Below are positions 1 to 6,754 of a DNA stretch of 8,879 nucleotides, piece after piece. Every line of letters begins with the position of its first letter. Within the stretch, counting starts at the first letter, position 1. The DNA comes from Oscillospiraceae bacterium (GTDB taxonomy: Bacteria; Bacillota; Clostridia; Oscillospirales; Oscillospiraceae): assembly GCA_016296635.1 (NCBI GenBank), contig JAEDIZ010000083.1, forward strand, positions 1 to 8,879, read 5' to 3'. The notes under the pieces are model-generated. The model saw nothing but the letters and a program-made list of their open reading frames with translations. It ran no database searches and had not been told where the DNA came from. The position numbers were made by a program, and so were the translations under genes.

Positions 1-778
1 TCGTTCCCGGTGCCAACGTTCCGTTTAAGATGTCTTTTTCCAGAGAATCTGCCATGGTGTTGAAGGCGCTGGCAAGGTCATTGATCTCAACATCATTGCG
101 GTTTGATATCTCAACGCGGGTATCCATTTCACCCCGGCCGAAGCGTCTGGCGGCTTCAGCCACCTGCCCCAGCGGGCGGACCATGGAGCGCGAGAGAAAG
201 GACGCAGCCAGCAGCGCCAGCATCATGACGGCGATGGAGGTGAAAACAAACAGCTGGGAGCTTCGGCGCATGAACTGCTCCACCTGCGTCATGGGTGCGG
301 AAATGACAACATAGCCGACGGATGCACCGGCCTGATCGGATTCGATCCGGGCACCGGCGAGATAACGCCGCTCGGAATAGATACCGGATAGAATGCCTTT
401 CTGATAGGCAGAACCTTCCGTTTTGATCTGTGCAAGGAAGGAGGGATCTATGCGCATTCCGACATGGCTGCAGTTCAGATTGTCGCAGGAGCAGAGAAGA
501 ATGCTGCCTTCTGTATTGCAGATCAGCGCTTCTGCTTCGCCGACCTCCGTGAACAGAGAGAGCGAAATGCGAAAATCCCAGTTTTCCTCCAGCTTGCCGG
601 CGGCGTTGTAGGCTGCCGCCAGCGCAGCAATGGCTTCCGCGTTGGCGTGAAGTGTTTTCTTCTTTTCTGATTCCATGGACGAGAGCATCAGAAAGCGGAA
701 GGATATGCCCGTGATTACCATGCACAGAAGAAGCAGCGTGACGATCATGGTAAACAGACGGCGAAAAGTCGTTTTCAT
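1..778 (-). CDS. Sensor histidine kinase, N-terminal part (cut by window edge)
   Basis: Membrane sensor kinase, the expected partner of the adjacent response regulator. It should autophosphorylate on a histidine and pass the phosphate to the regulator. Only the first 259 codons are in the window. The start MKTTFRRLFT lies directly after the regulator stop (TAA then ATG), with GAGG 8 nt upstream. Visible order: membrane helix at about residues 8-28, extracytoplasmic sensor region 29-175, second helix 176-195 (FVFTSIAVMMLALLAASFL), then a HAMP linker at about 196-249 (VRPLGQVAEAARRFGRGEM, then NDLASAFNTMADSLE). The DHp domain with the phospho-accepting His and the ATPase domain lie beyond the edge. 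The sensor region has a cysteine cluster: C87, C96, C98, C103 and H105. The last ten visible residues (LNGTLAPGT and neighbours) do not look like the usual HAMP-DHp connector, but too little is visible to judge. Calling it a kinase rather than a chemoreceptor or cyclase rests on the regulator next door. Confidence 0.88.
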   Translation of the reverse strand, partial: MKTTFRRLFTMIVTLLLLCMVITGISFRFLMLSSMESEKKKTLHANAEAIAALAAAYNAAGKLEENWDFRISLSLFTEVGEAEALICNTEGSILLCSCDNLNCSHVGMRIDPSFLAQIKTEGSAYQKGILSGIYSERRYLAGARIESDQAGASVGYVVISAPMTQVEQFMRRSSQLFVFTSIAVMMLALLAASFLSRSMVRPLGQVAEAARRFGRGEMDTRVEISNRNDVEINDLASAFNTMADSLEKDILNGTLAPGT

Positions 779-1465
779 TTACAAGACCTCGAATTTATAA
801 CCGACGCCCCAAACGGTTTTCAGACTCCATTTTTCGGAGATGCCCTCCAGTTTTTCACGCAGACGCTTGATGTGAACATCCACGGTGCGGGAATCACCGA
901 AATAATCAAACCCCCATACCTCATCCAGCAGCTGGTTGCGGGTATAGACGCGGTTGGGAGAGGATGCCAGATGGAACAGCAGTTCCATCTCCTTGGGCGG
1001 AGTTTCCACCCGTTTGCCGTCGACGATCAGCTCGAAGGAGTCCAGATCGATGACCAGCTTGTCAAAGACAAGCCTGCGGCTTTTCTCCTTGGGTTCCTCA
1101 CCGCCTGCGCGGCGCAGAACGGCCTCCACGCGGGCCAGAACCTCTTTCATTTCAAAGGGCTTGGTGATGTAATCGTCGGCGCCCTGCTTGAGACCGAACA
1201 CCTTATCGGAAGTTTCGCCTTTTGCGGTGAGCATGATGACGGGGATCTGGCTGTCCTGCCGGATGGTGCGCAGAACGCCCCAGCCGTCCATGACGGGCAG
1301 CATGATATCAAGCAGCATCAGATCCGGCTGAAAAAGGCGGAACTGGTCTACGCCCTCGCCGCCGTCATTTGCGACTTTTGCTGTATAGCCTTCTTTTTCA
1401 AGATACATCCGCAGCAGCTCAGAAATGTTGGGGTCGTCTTCTACGATCAGAATCTTCTTTGCCAT
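779..1465 (-). CDS. OmpR/PhoB-family response regulator
   Basis: DNA-binding response regulator of 228 residues, the usual length for the OmpR family. The receiver domain covers about residues 3-118: acidic pocket E9-D10-D11, phospho-acceptor D53 in LLDIMLP, switch T80 and conserved K102 in TKPFE. A charged linker (GGEEPKEKSRR) leads to the winged-helix domain at 131-228, with recognition helix SRTVDVHIKRLREKL and wing TVWGVGYKF. The start is taken at MAKKILIVEDD because AAAGGAGG sits 7 nt upstream. An in-frame ATG ten codons earlier (at 1495) would add MYGNDKGGIL, which is encoded by the ribosome binding site itself, so it is rejected. The stop touches the kinase start, so the two are co-transcribed and probably translationally coupled. 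The target genes are unknown. The divergent GH3-like gene is a candidate by position only. Confidence 0.96.
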   Translation of the reverse strand: MAKKILIVEDDPNISELLRMYLEKEGYTAKVANDGGEGVDQFRLFQPDLMLLDIMLPVMDGWGVLRTIRQDSQIPVIMLTAKGETSDKVFGLKQGADDYITKPFEMKEVLARVEAVLRRAGGEEPKEKSRRLVFDKLVIDLDSFELIVDGKRVETPPKEMELLFHLASSPNRVYTRNQLLDEVWGFDYFGDSRTVDVHIKRLREKLEGISEKWSLKTVWGVGYKFEVL

Positions 1466-1472
1466 GAGAATG

Positions 1473-1480
1473 CCTCCTTT
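1473..1480 (-). promoter_or_regulatory. Ribosome binding site of the response regulator
   Basis: AAAGGAGG on the minus strand, 7 nt before the ATG at 1465. It is a near-perfect match to the anti-Shine-Dalgarno sequence. It decides the start in favour of MAKKILIVEDD over the upstream in-frame ATG at 1495. Confidence 0.9.
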
Positions 1481-1530
1481 GTCATTTCCATACATTTATC
1501 CGATCCAAAAACACGGAATGATTTTCTTAT

Positions 1531-1561
1531 ATTATAATCCAGCGTCCATTGTTTGCGTGAA
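1531..1561 (-). promoter_or_regulatory. Probable sigma-A-type promoter for the two-component operon
   Basis: Perfect -10 TATAAT on the minus strand at 1536-1531. The best -35 candidate is TTCACG (1561-1556), four of six consensus bases but with a long 19-nt spacer. The predicted leader is about 60 nt to the ATG at 1465. The weak -35 with a perfect -10 would fit a promoter that needs an activator, possibly its own regulator, but this is inference. Confidence 0.55.
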
Positions 1562-1589
1562 CTTTTTGTAAAAAAACGGATGATCTGTG

Positions 1590-1619
1590 CATCAGCATTT
1601 CCAAATTGAAAAACTGATG
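1590..1619. promoter_or_regulatory. 30-bp imperfect dyad, candidate operator between divergent promoters
   Basis: The outer arms are CATCAG (1590-1595) and CTGATG (1614-1619), a perfect 6-bp inverted repeat. The inner arms are TTTC (1598-1601) and GAAA (1608-1611). Eleven of fifteen symmetric positions pair around a centre between 1604 and 1605. It lies between the two divergent promoters, about 45 bp upstream of the -10 for the GH3-like gene and about 30 bp behind the -35 of the two-component promoter. There is no T-run after it, so a terminator is unlikely. It looks like a binding site for a dimeric regulator. OmpR-family regulators usually bind direct repeats, so the neighbouring regulator is not the obvious ligand. 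Confidence 0.4.
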
Positions 1620-1640
1620 GAAAGAAATACTTTTTTTGTG

Positions 1641-1669
1641 TTTCTGAAACGGAAAAAATGTGATATGAT
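1641..1669 (+). promoter_or_regulatory. Probable promoter of the GH3-like gene (extended -10)
   Basis: TATGAT at 1664-1669 is preceded by TG at 1661-1662, giving an extended -10 (TGaTATGAT). The hexamer 17 nt upstream, TTTCTG, is a poor -35, so recognition would depend on the extended -10 or on an activator. A T/A-rich stretch lies just upstream. The leader would be about 26 nt to the ATG at 1702. Confidence 0.5.
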
Positions 1670-1701
1670 GTGAAAAGAAAATTAAGGATTGGAGATCCGT
1701 T

Positions 1702-3789
1702 ATGGAATATACAGCCAGAATGAATGACAACGCGTTAACTGCCCGTACGGCAGCCTGCGCGTCCATGGTACTTCTGAAGAATATCAATGAAACGCTGCCT
1801 TTGCAGAAGATTGACGGCGAAGCGCTGCCGGTGGCGGTTTTCGGCGTCGGTCAGATCTTTACGCCGCTGCACGGAAAAAATATGCAGCCGTGGCGGGAAA
1901 CCTGTATTTTGGACGGACTGTGTCAGTCCGGCACCGTCCGCCCGGACAGCCTGCTGGCACATAAGTACCGCAGCTGGGCGCTGGAGCATCCGCAAATGGA
2001 GGAGCTTCCGCTGACAAAACTGGACATGCAGGGCCTTTCGGCGGAAAATCGCGCGGCAGTTGTGGTGATCGCACGGCAGCCGGAAGCATATGATGTGCAG
2101 CTTCGTGCGCAGGAGAAGGATCTGCTGCGCGCTGTAACGGCAGCATTTTCCAGAACAGTGCTTGTCATGGCGGCACCGGGCTATCTGGAACTGACAGAAG
2201 AGGCTATGGCGTGCAGCGCCATTTTGTTCATGGGCATTGCCGGTCAGGAAGGCGGGGCGGCTTTGGCGGATATTCTGACGGCAAAAGTCATGCCGTCCGG
2301 GCATCTTGCATTTACCTGGCCTATGAGCGAAAATGATTTTGAGCAAGCTTGCGAAAAAACAGACCGCTTTGTGGGCTACCGGTATTTTGACAGCTTCGGA
2401 AAAGAAGTGCGCTGGCCTTTCGGCTACGGACAGACCTACGGAAAATGCGAATTCGGCGCCGTGTCTGCCGGACTCGACGGCTGCGATGTGACCGTCACGG
2501 CAGAGGTTATGAATACTGGCAGCAAGTGGCCGGCTTCGGAGCTGGTGCAGGTTTATGTATCCTACCCGGATACGGAGCGGGATATGCCCGTTTGGATTTT
2601 GGACTGCTTCAAGCGCACGAAGGTGCTGCAGAGCGGTGAGAGTGAAACGGTGCAGCTGCGCTTCCCGATTACGGAGCTTTCCCGTTTCCGCGAGGAGGCC
2701 TCTGCTTTTGTGCTGCAGGAAGGCTTCTATGATATCCGCGTTGGTACGTCAAGCCGCGCGACCTTGGTGGCAGGCTCCATTCGTGTGACACGCAGTGCAG
2801 TCGTGCAGGCGACAACGCCCATGCGCTTTGATGGGGAAGAATCCCGCCTGAGAGACGGAAACGAATATTCCTACCCCGGTCAGGCAGAGGAACTTGAAGC
2901 GGCGAGAAAGGTTGCCATCCGTTTCTCCGACCGGAATCTGCCGCGGCGCAGCCGGAAAAAGGGCAGTGTTTTCTCCGGCTGCCGCAGCGATGGCGAGTTC
3001 CATACTCTCGGTGAAGTCCGGAACGGAACCTGCAATCTGTTCCAGCTGATCGCCTGCATGGACGATACGGAGCTTGAGTTCCTCACAAACAGCTACAGCC
3101 GGATCCCGAAGGCAGGATGCTTCCAAATCCCGGGTATGGAACACTACGGTATTCCTGCATTGACGGCTGCATACGGCAGCGAAGGTCTGCATCTGGAGAA
3201 GGAGGAACGCGACGATGACGATGAGGTGACGCTGCGCCGAAATCTGACGGCGTTCCCGGCGGCAAGCTTGCTTGCATGCTCTTTTGATCCGGATACCGCA
3301 CGCACGGTAGGACAGGCGATTGCCCTCGAGATGCGTGAATACGGCGTGCAGCTTTGGATGGCACCCGGCGTGCAGCTTGCAAGAAGACCCGGGGAACATG
3401 CAGAGCAGATCTGGTCGGAGGATCCGGTGCTTTGCGGCATTCTTGCCATGTCTCTTCTTGGCGGTGTGAAGGGCGGCTGCACAGCTGTGCTTCGCGCATC
3501 CGATGCTGCCTCGTGTGAAGCGCTTTCGCAGGCGGCTTTCCGGGAGCTGGAAGGTCTGGCACTGGAAATCGCCGGCAGCAATGCAAAGGTCTGCCTGCTG
3601 CCGGAAAGTGCAGTGGGCGGAAAGAGCGTCAGAGAGGACAGCCTTCTGGTGAAGTCCATGATCCTCGATTGGCATTACACCGGAATGTTTATGACCGGGG
3701 GCGCAAGATACGAGCAGACTCCGGATCGAATCACAATGGAAAAATCCGCACTTCGCATTCTGAAGCAGGTGCTGGAAATCACGAAATAA
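1702..3789 (+). CDS. Circularly permuted GH3-family protein with a degenerate active site
   Basis: A 695-residue cytoplasmic protein with no signal peptide. GGAG lies 7 nt before the ATG. The domain order is permuted relative to most GH3 enzymes. The alpha/beta sandwich comes first, at about 15-250: MVLLKN, VAVFG, GQEGGAALADIL, MPSGHLAFTWP, VGYRYFDSFGKE and PFGYGQTY. A fibronectin-III-like domain follows (about 262-365) and then the TIM-barrel domain (about 440-695). Permuted enzymes of this type from rumen and gut Clostridia are beta-glucosidases. Here the barrel keeps the family skeleton (TAFPAASLLACSFDP, APGVQL, WSEDP, DWHYTGMFMT), but key residues differ. The DGPHGLR-type motif reads YGSEGLHL (491-498), the GRNFE arginine position reads H, and the KHF motif position reads VLRA (596-599). 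The TDW nucleophile position reads TGG (665-667), and the segment after it that usually carries AGNDLLMPG is missing. E128, near the usual acid/base loop, may be kept. The frame is intact, so it is probably a pseudoenzyme or a binding or regulatory protein rather than a decayed gene. It is monocistronic. Confidence 0.85.
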   Translation: MEYTARMNDNALTARTAACASMVLLKNINETLPLQKIDGEALPVAVFGVGQIFTPLHGKNMQPWRETCILDGLCQSGTVRPDSLLAHKYRSWALEHPQMEELPLTKLDMQGLSAENRAAVVVIARQPEAYDVQLRAQEKDLLRAVTAAFSRTVLVMAAPGYLELTEEAMACSAILFMGIAGQEGGAALADILTAKVMPSGHLAFTWPMSENDFEQACEKTDRFVGYRYFDSFGKEVRWPFGYGQTYGKCEFGAVSAGLDGCDVTVTAEVMNTGSKWPASELVQVYVSYPDTERDMPVWILDCFKRTKVLQSGESETVQLRFPITELSRFREEASAFVLQEGFYDIRVGTSSRATLVAGSIRVTRSAVVQATTPMRFDGEESRLRDGNEYSYPGQAEELEAARKVAIRFSDRNLPRRSRKKGSVFSGCRSDGEFHTLGEVRNGTCNLFQLIACMDDTELEFLTNSYSRIPKAGCFQIPGMEHYGIPALTAAYGSEGLHLEKEERDDDDEVTLRRNLTAFPAASLLACSFDPDTARTVGQAIALEMREYGVQLWMAPGVQLARRPGEHAEQIWSEDPVLCGILAMSLLGGVKGGCTAVLRASDAASCEALSQAAFRELEGLALEIAGSNAKVCLLPESAVGGKSVREDSLLVKSMILDWHYTGMFMTGGARYEQTPDRITMEKSALRILKQVLEITK

Positions 3790-3796
3790 AAAACGA

Positions 3797-3832
3797 CAGC
3801 AGAGAGAGTACTCCTTTCTCTGCTGCTTTTTT
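3797..3832 (+). terminator. Rho-independent terminator of the GH3-like gene
   Basis: A perfect 9-bp stem (CAGCAGAGA at 3797-3805, TCTCTGCTG at 3817-3825) can extend by one G-T and one A-T pair. The loop is short, and TTTTTT follows one base after the stem (3827-3832). It begins eight bases after the stop codon. The minus strand also has a T-run after the stem, so it could act in both directions. It separates the GH3-like gene from the operon downstream. Confidence 0.92.
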
Positions 3833-3854
3833 GTGTGGAAATCACAGGAAAATC

Positions 3855-3883
3855 TTGCGAAATTTTCAATAAAATGGTATAAT
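3855..3883 (+). promoter_or_regulatory. Strong sigma-A-type promoter of the three-gene redox/hydrolase operon
   Basis: TTGCGA (3855-3860) and a perfect TATAAT (3878-3883) are separated by exactly 17 nt, with TG one base before the -10 (TGgTATAAT). This is the best promoter match in the window. The leader to the ATG at 3931 would be about 40 nt and includes a purine-rich ribosome binding region (AAGGGGAAGGGAG at 3906-3918), whose last core lies about 12 nt from the start, slightly far. Confidence 0.8.
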
Positions 3884-3930
3884 AAAAAAGCATAAAACAA
3901 CCAGAAAGGGGAAGGGAGAAAAAGAAATCC

Positions 3931-5475
3931 ATGCAAGATAAGCAGTATGATGTGGTCGTTGTCGGCGGCGGCAACGGCGGCCTTTCTGCGGCAGCGTATC
4001 TGTCCAAAGCGGGCAAGAAGGTTTTGCTTCTGGAGAAGCACAATCTGCCCGGCGGCTGTGGAACCAGCTTCCGCCGCGGTCGTTTTGAATTTGAAGCCAC
4101 CCTGCATGAAATGTGTCAGATGGGTGAGGGTGAAACCGCCGGTGCTGTCCGCAAGCTTTTGGACAGCTATGGACTGGATGTGGAATGGGTCGGCGTCAAC
4201 GAGGCCTTCCGTTCCATCAATACCGATGCAAAAATGGGCTTTGATGCCACCATGCCCGTGGGCGAAGAAGCTTTCATCGATGAGATGGAGCGTCAGGTGC
4301 CCGGCTGCCGCAAGAGCGTGACGGATTTCCTGGAAATGGGCCGTATGCTGGTGGACGGCGTTGACTGGCTGGCAGCGCATAACAATGAGCCCTCTCCTCC
4401 TGCCAAGGTGGAAATGCTCCTCAAGTATCACGATCTGATGAAGCTGGTGCCGATGACCACGGACGATATGCTCCGCAGACTCGGTATGCCCGACAAGGCG
4501 AGAGAACTGATCGAATCCTACTGGGACTACGTTGCCGCGGATTCCACCAACATGAGCTTCGCCGTCTATGCTTTCATGACCTACACATACGTTTTCAGAA
4601 AACCCTGGATCGCAAAGCATCGCAGCCATGAGATCGCCATGGCCTTCGATCAGGCCATCCGCAAGATGGGCGGCGAGATTCGCTACAACACGGAAGTTGC
4701 GAAGATCGATGTGAAAGACGGCGCTGTTCATGGCGTGGAGCTGGCGAACGGCGAATACATCGCCTGCGAGCGCGTTATTTCCAACCTGATGCCGACGGTG
4801 GTGTTTGACCGCATGGTCGACCCGAAGGAGGTTCCGCTGCGTGACCGTAAACTCATGAACGCACGCAAGCTTGGTCAGTGCTGCGTTACGGTCTACCTTG
4901 GCTTGGACATCCCTTATGAGGAGCTGGGCTTCAAGGCCTACGATACCTTCGTACGCTCCACCGGCGATACCCATCAGCAGTATCTGCATTCCGCTTCCAT
5001 CGATACCCACGAGGATTACTGCGTTACCATCATCAACGAGGCCATTCCCGACTGCACGCCCAAGGGTACCTGCATGGTGCAGTTTGCGAAGTTCTATTCT
5101 GAGGATGCCTTCAAGGATGTGACCGAGGAAGACTACTTCAAGCTCAAGGATCGTATCGCAGAGGAAACCGTGACCCATTTCGAGAAGGTCGCCGGCATCA
5201 ACCTGCGTGATCATATCGAGGAAATCGCAGTAGCCCTGCCCGTCACCTGGGCAAGATACCTCGGCACGCCCATGGGCGACGTTTACGGCTATGAGCCGCG
5301 CACCTGGGACGGCATGTTCCCCCGTGTCCAGTCCGGCCACAAGCTCGACTATACCATCAAGGGCCTACGCTTCTGCGGCGGCCACGGCACGCAGATGGAC
5401 GGCTACAGTCAGGCGTATATGTCCGGTGCCGAGCAGGCGCGGTATACGCTCTTAGACATGAAGGAGGGCAAGTAA
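3931..5475 (+). CDS. FAD-dependent oxidoreductase of the CrtI/RetSat (phytoene desaturase-like) family
   Basis: A 514-residue soluble flavoprotein. The N-terminus is a classic dinucleotide-binding fold: YDVVVVGGGNGGLSAAAYL (residues 6-24), with E35 at the end of the second strand (VLLLEK) to hold the adenosine ribose. PGGCGTSFRRGRFEFE (40-55) follows, the motif typical of phytoene desaturases, carotenoid isomerases and retinol saturases. The C-terminal FAD segment is LRFCGGHGTQMDGYSQAYMSGAEQA (479-503). The middle (about 90-440) is the substrate domain and is not recognisable in detail. Family members desaturate, saturate or isomerise C=C bonds in hydrophobic chains. Because it is coupled to an NAD(P)H-linked Fe-S reductase (next gene, one base away) in what looks like an anaerobe, a saturase or isomerase role is favoured over oxygen-dependent desaturation. 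The substrate is unknown. No phytoene synthase or other carotenoid gene is near, so it should not be named crtI. It is first in the operon, behind a strong promoter. Confidence 0.87.
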   Translation: MQDKQYDVVVVGGGNGGLSAAAYLSKAGKKVLLLEKHNLPGGCGTSFRRGRFEFEATLHEMCQMGEGETAGAVRKLLDSYGLDVEWVGVNEAFRSINTDAKMGFDATMPVGEEAFIDEMERQVPGCRKSVTDFLEMGRMLVDGVDWLAAHNNEPSPPAKVEMLLKYHDLMKLVPMTTDDMLRRLGMPDKARELIESYWDYVAADSTNMSFAVYAFMTYTYVFRKPWIAKHRSHEIAMAFDQAIRKMGGEIRYNTEVAKIDVKDGAVHGVELANGEYIACERVISNLMPTVVFDRMVDPKEVPLRDRKLMNARKLGQCCVTVYLGLDIPYEELGFKAYDTFVRSTGDTHQQYLHSASIDTHEDYCVTIINEAIPDCTPKGTCMVQFAKFYSEDAFKDVTEEDYFKLKDRIAEETVTHFEKVAGINLRDHIEEIAVALPVTWARYLGTPMGDVYGYEPRTWDGMFPRVQSGHKLDYTIKGLRFCGGHGTQMDGYSQAYMSGAEQARYTLLDMKEGK

Positions 5476-5476
5476 G

Positions 5477-6700
5477 ATGGCAAAATACAATTACGACAAA
5501 AAAGCCCTGAAGGGTCTGAGCGTCGGCCCCTTCCTCGGAGAAGTCAAGACCAGAAACGCAAAGATCGAAGAAGCTGCCGATACGATTCCGACTTCCATCT
5601 ATAATGTCAACAGACTGGCAAAGGCCCTGCATCCGGCTGCGCAGTTCGTGAAAATTGCAAAGGTCGTCGATTACGGCGATGCCAAGTCCTTCACGCTCGT
5701 TCCGGATGAAGAGGCAGGCACGAAGGCCATGGCATATTTCCGTGCCGGCCAGTATGTAAGTGTAGCGCTGGATATGAGCGGCGTTACCGCCTGCAAGCCC
5801 TATACCATCTGCTCCGGCCCGAAGGCGGCGCTGGGTGAAGAGAATACAAGCTATACGCTGACCGTGAAGCACACCAAGGGCGGTCAGGCTTCCGAGTACA
5901 TTCTGGAAAACTGGAAAGAGGGCGGCAAGGCCATCCTTTCCGGCCCCCTCGGTGAATTCTATTATCAGGGCCTGCGCGACGCGAAGAATGTCATTGCTCT
6001 GGCAGGCGGCAGCGGCATCACGCCGTTCTGCTCCATGGCAAGCGCCATTGCTGACGGCATCGAAGATTTTAACCTTACCATCCTCTACGGCAGCCGGAAT
6101 GCGGACAGCATCCTGCTCAAGCAGGAGCTGGATGAGATCGCAGCGCGCTCTAACGGCAAGGTCAAGGTCGTCCACGTCCTTTCCGATGAGCAGAAGGAAG
6201 GCTTCGAAAACGGCTTCCTGACGGCAGAGCTGATTCAGAAGTATGCACCCGCAGAGGACTATTCCGTATTTGTCTGCGGCCCCAAGGCCATGTACCGTTT
6301 CCTCGAAAAGGAAGTGCAGAAGCTTAGGCTTCCGAAGCGCAGAGTCCGCTTTGAGCTGGGCGGCGAATACGGCGATCCCACCGGCGATGCTGCTTATCCG
6401 CAGGAAGCTGCCGGCAAGACCTATCAGGTCACGGCCATCGTGAACGGCGAAGAAAAGACGGTTTCCTGCCGTGCTGAGCAGACGCTCCTGCAGGCCATGG
6501 AGCAGGCCGGTATCCATGCCCCGTCCCATTGCCGCAGCGGCGAATGCGGCTGGTGCCATTCCAGACTGGTGTCCGGTGAGGTCTATGTCCCCGCCAGCGC
6601 TGACGGCAGACGCGAGGCCGACAGAAAGTTCGGCTGGATCCATCCCTGCTGCACCTATCCTCTGGGTGACGTGACGCTCGAGGTTCCGGTCGTAAAATAA
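5477..6700 (+). CDS. FNR-type flavin reductase with C-terminal [2Fe-2S] ferredoxin domain
   Basis: A 407-residue electron-transfer protein that should take hydride from NAD(P)H and release single electrons through a [2Fe-2S] cluster. The domain order resembles Hcr and phthalate dioxygenase reductase. An N-terminal extension of about 55 residues comes first, then a flavin domain (about 56-165) with GQYVSV (91-96) and KPYTICSGP (107-115). The family usually has Arg where K107 stands. The nucleotide domain (about 168-285) has ALAGGSGITPFCSM, ILYGSRNADSILL and VFVCGPKAMY. A plant-type ferredoxin domain (about 315-407) has C352, C357 and C360 in CRSGECGWC, with the fourth ligand in HPCCTYP (probably C391). 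All four cluster ligands are present. The start is one base after the previous stop, and its AAGGAGG (5461-5467) lies inside the upstream gene, so translation is coupled. The likely partner is the upstream FAD enzyme. Whether it binds FAD or FMN, and NADH or NADPH, cannot be told from the sequence. Confidence 0.9.
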   Translation: MAKYNYDKKALKGLSVGPFLGEVKTRNAKIEEAADTIPTSIYNVNRLAKALHPAAQFVKIAKVVDYGDAKSFTLVPDEEAGTKAMAYFRAGQYVSVALDMSGVTACKPYTICSGPKAALGEENTSYTLTVKHTKGGQASEYILENWKEGGKAILSGPLGEFYYQGLRDAKNVIALAGGSGITPFCSMASAIADGIEDFNLTILYGSRNADSILLKQELDEIAARSNGKVKVVHVLSDEQKEGFENGFLTAELIQKYAPAEDYSVFVCGPKAMYRFLEKEVQKLRLPKRRVRFELGGEYGDPTGDAAYPQEAAGKTYQVTAIVNGEEKTVSCRAEQTLLQAMEQAGIHAPSHCRSGECGWCHSRLVSGEVYVPASADGRREADRKFGWIHPCCTYPLGDVTLEVPVVK

Positions 6701-6711
6701 GTTTCCATCTG

Positions 6712-6737
6712 TGCGGCGCACTTATCGGTGCGCCGCA
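6712..6737 (+). promoter_or_regulatory. Intercistronic hairpin abutting the third gene's ribosome binding site
   Basis: A perfect 10-bp GC-rich stem, TGCGGCGCAC (6712-6721) and GTGCGCCGCA (6728-6737), closes a 6-nt loop TTATCG. No T-run follows. Instead the right arm runs straight into AAAGGAAG (6739-6746). It is therefore more likely an mRNA-processing or stabilising element, or a brake on translation or transcription of the third gene, than a full terminator. Confidence 0.6.
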
Positions 6738-6738
6738 G

Positions 6739-6746
6739 AAAGGAAG
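6739..6746 (+). promoter_or_regulatory. Ribosome binding site of the membrane hydrolase gene
   Basis: AAAGGAAG, about 8 nt before the ATG at 6755. It decides the start as MKKNPKLSAV. The in-frame upstream start at 6728 would begin inside the hairpin's right arm, has no ribosome binding site, and would translate this site as protein. Confidence 0.85.
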
Positions 6747-6754
6747 ATACAGAT

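Noticed and set aside
156..725. 189-codon minus-strand open frame in the histidine kinase region
   Set aside because: It is a different frame from the kinase, which has helices, HAMP and coupling to the regulator. The translation is Arg/His/Ser-rich and meaningless.
2749..5340. 863-codon open frame on the minus strand across the GH3-like gene and the flavoprotein gene
   Set aside because: It spans a real terminator and promoter, is antisense to two clear genes, has low-complexity His/Ala-rich translation and no recognisable domain. It is a shadow frame.
3931..5475. Naming the flavoprotein crtI, with carotenoid synthesis
   Set aside because: There are family-level motifs only. No phytoene synthase or other pigment gene is nearby, and the reductase partner points to reductive chemistry.
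5357..6721. 454-codon minus-strand open frame opposite the reductase
   Set aside because: It is fully antisense to a gene with intact FNR and ferredoxin motifs, has no ribosome binding site and shows no domain signature.
6712..6737. Intercistronic hairpin as a rho-independent terminator
   Set aside because: There is no T-run after the stem. The downstream gene's ribosome binding site follows at once.
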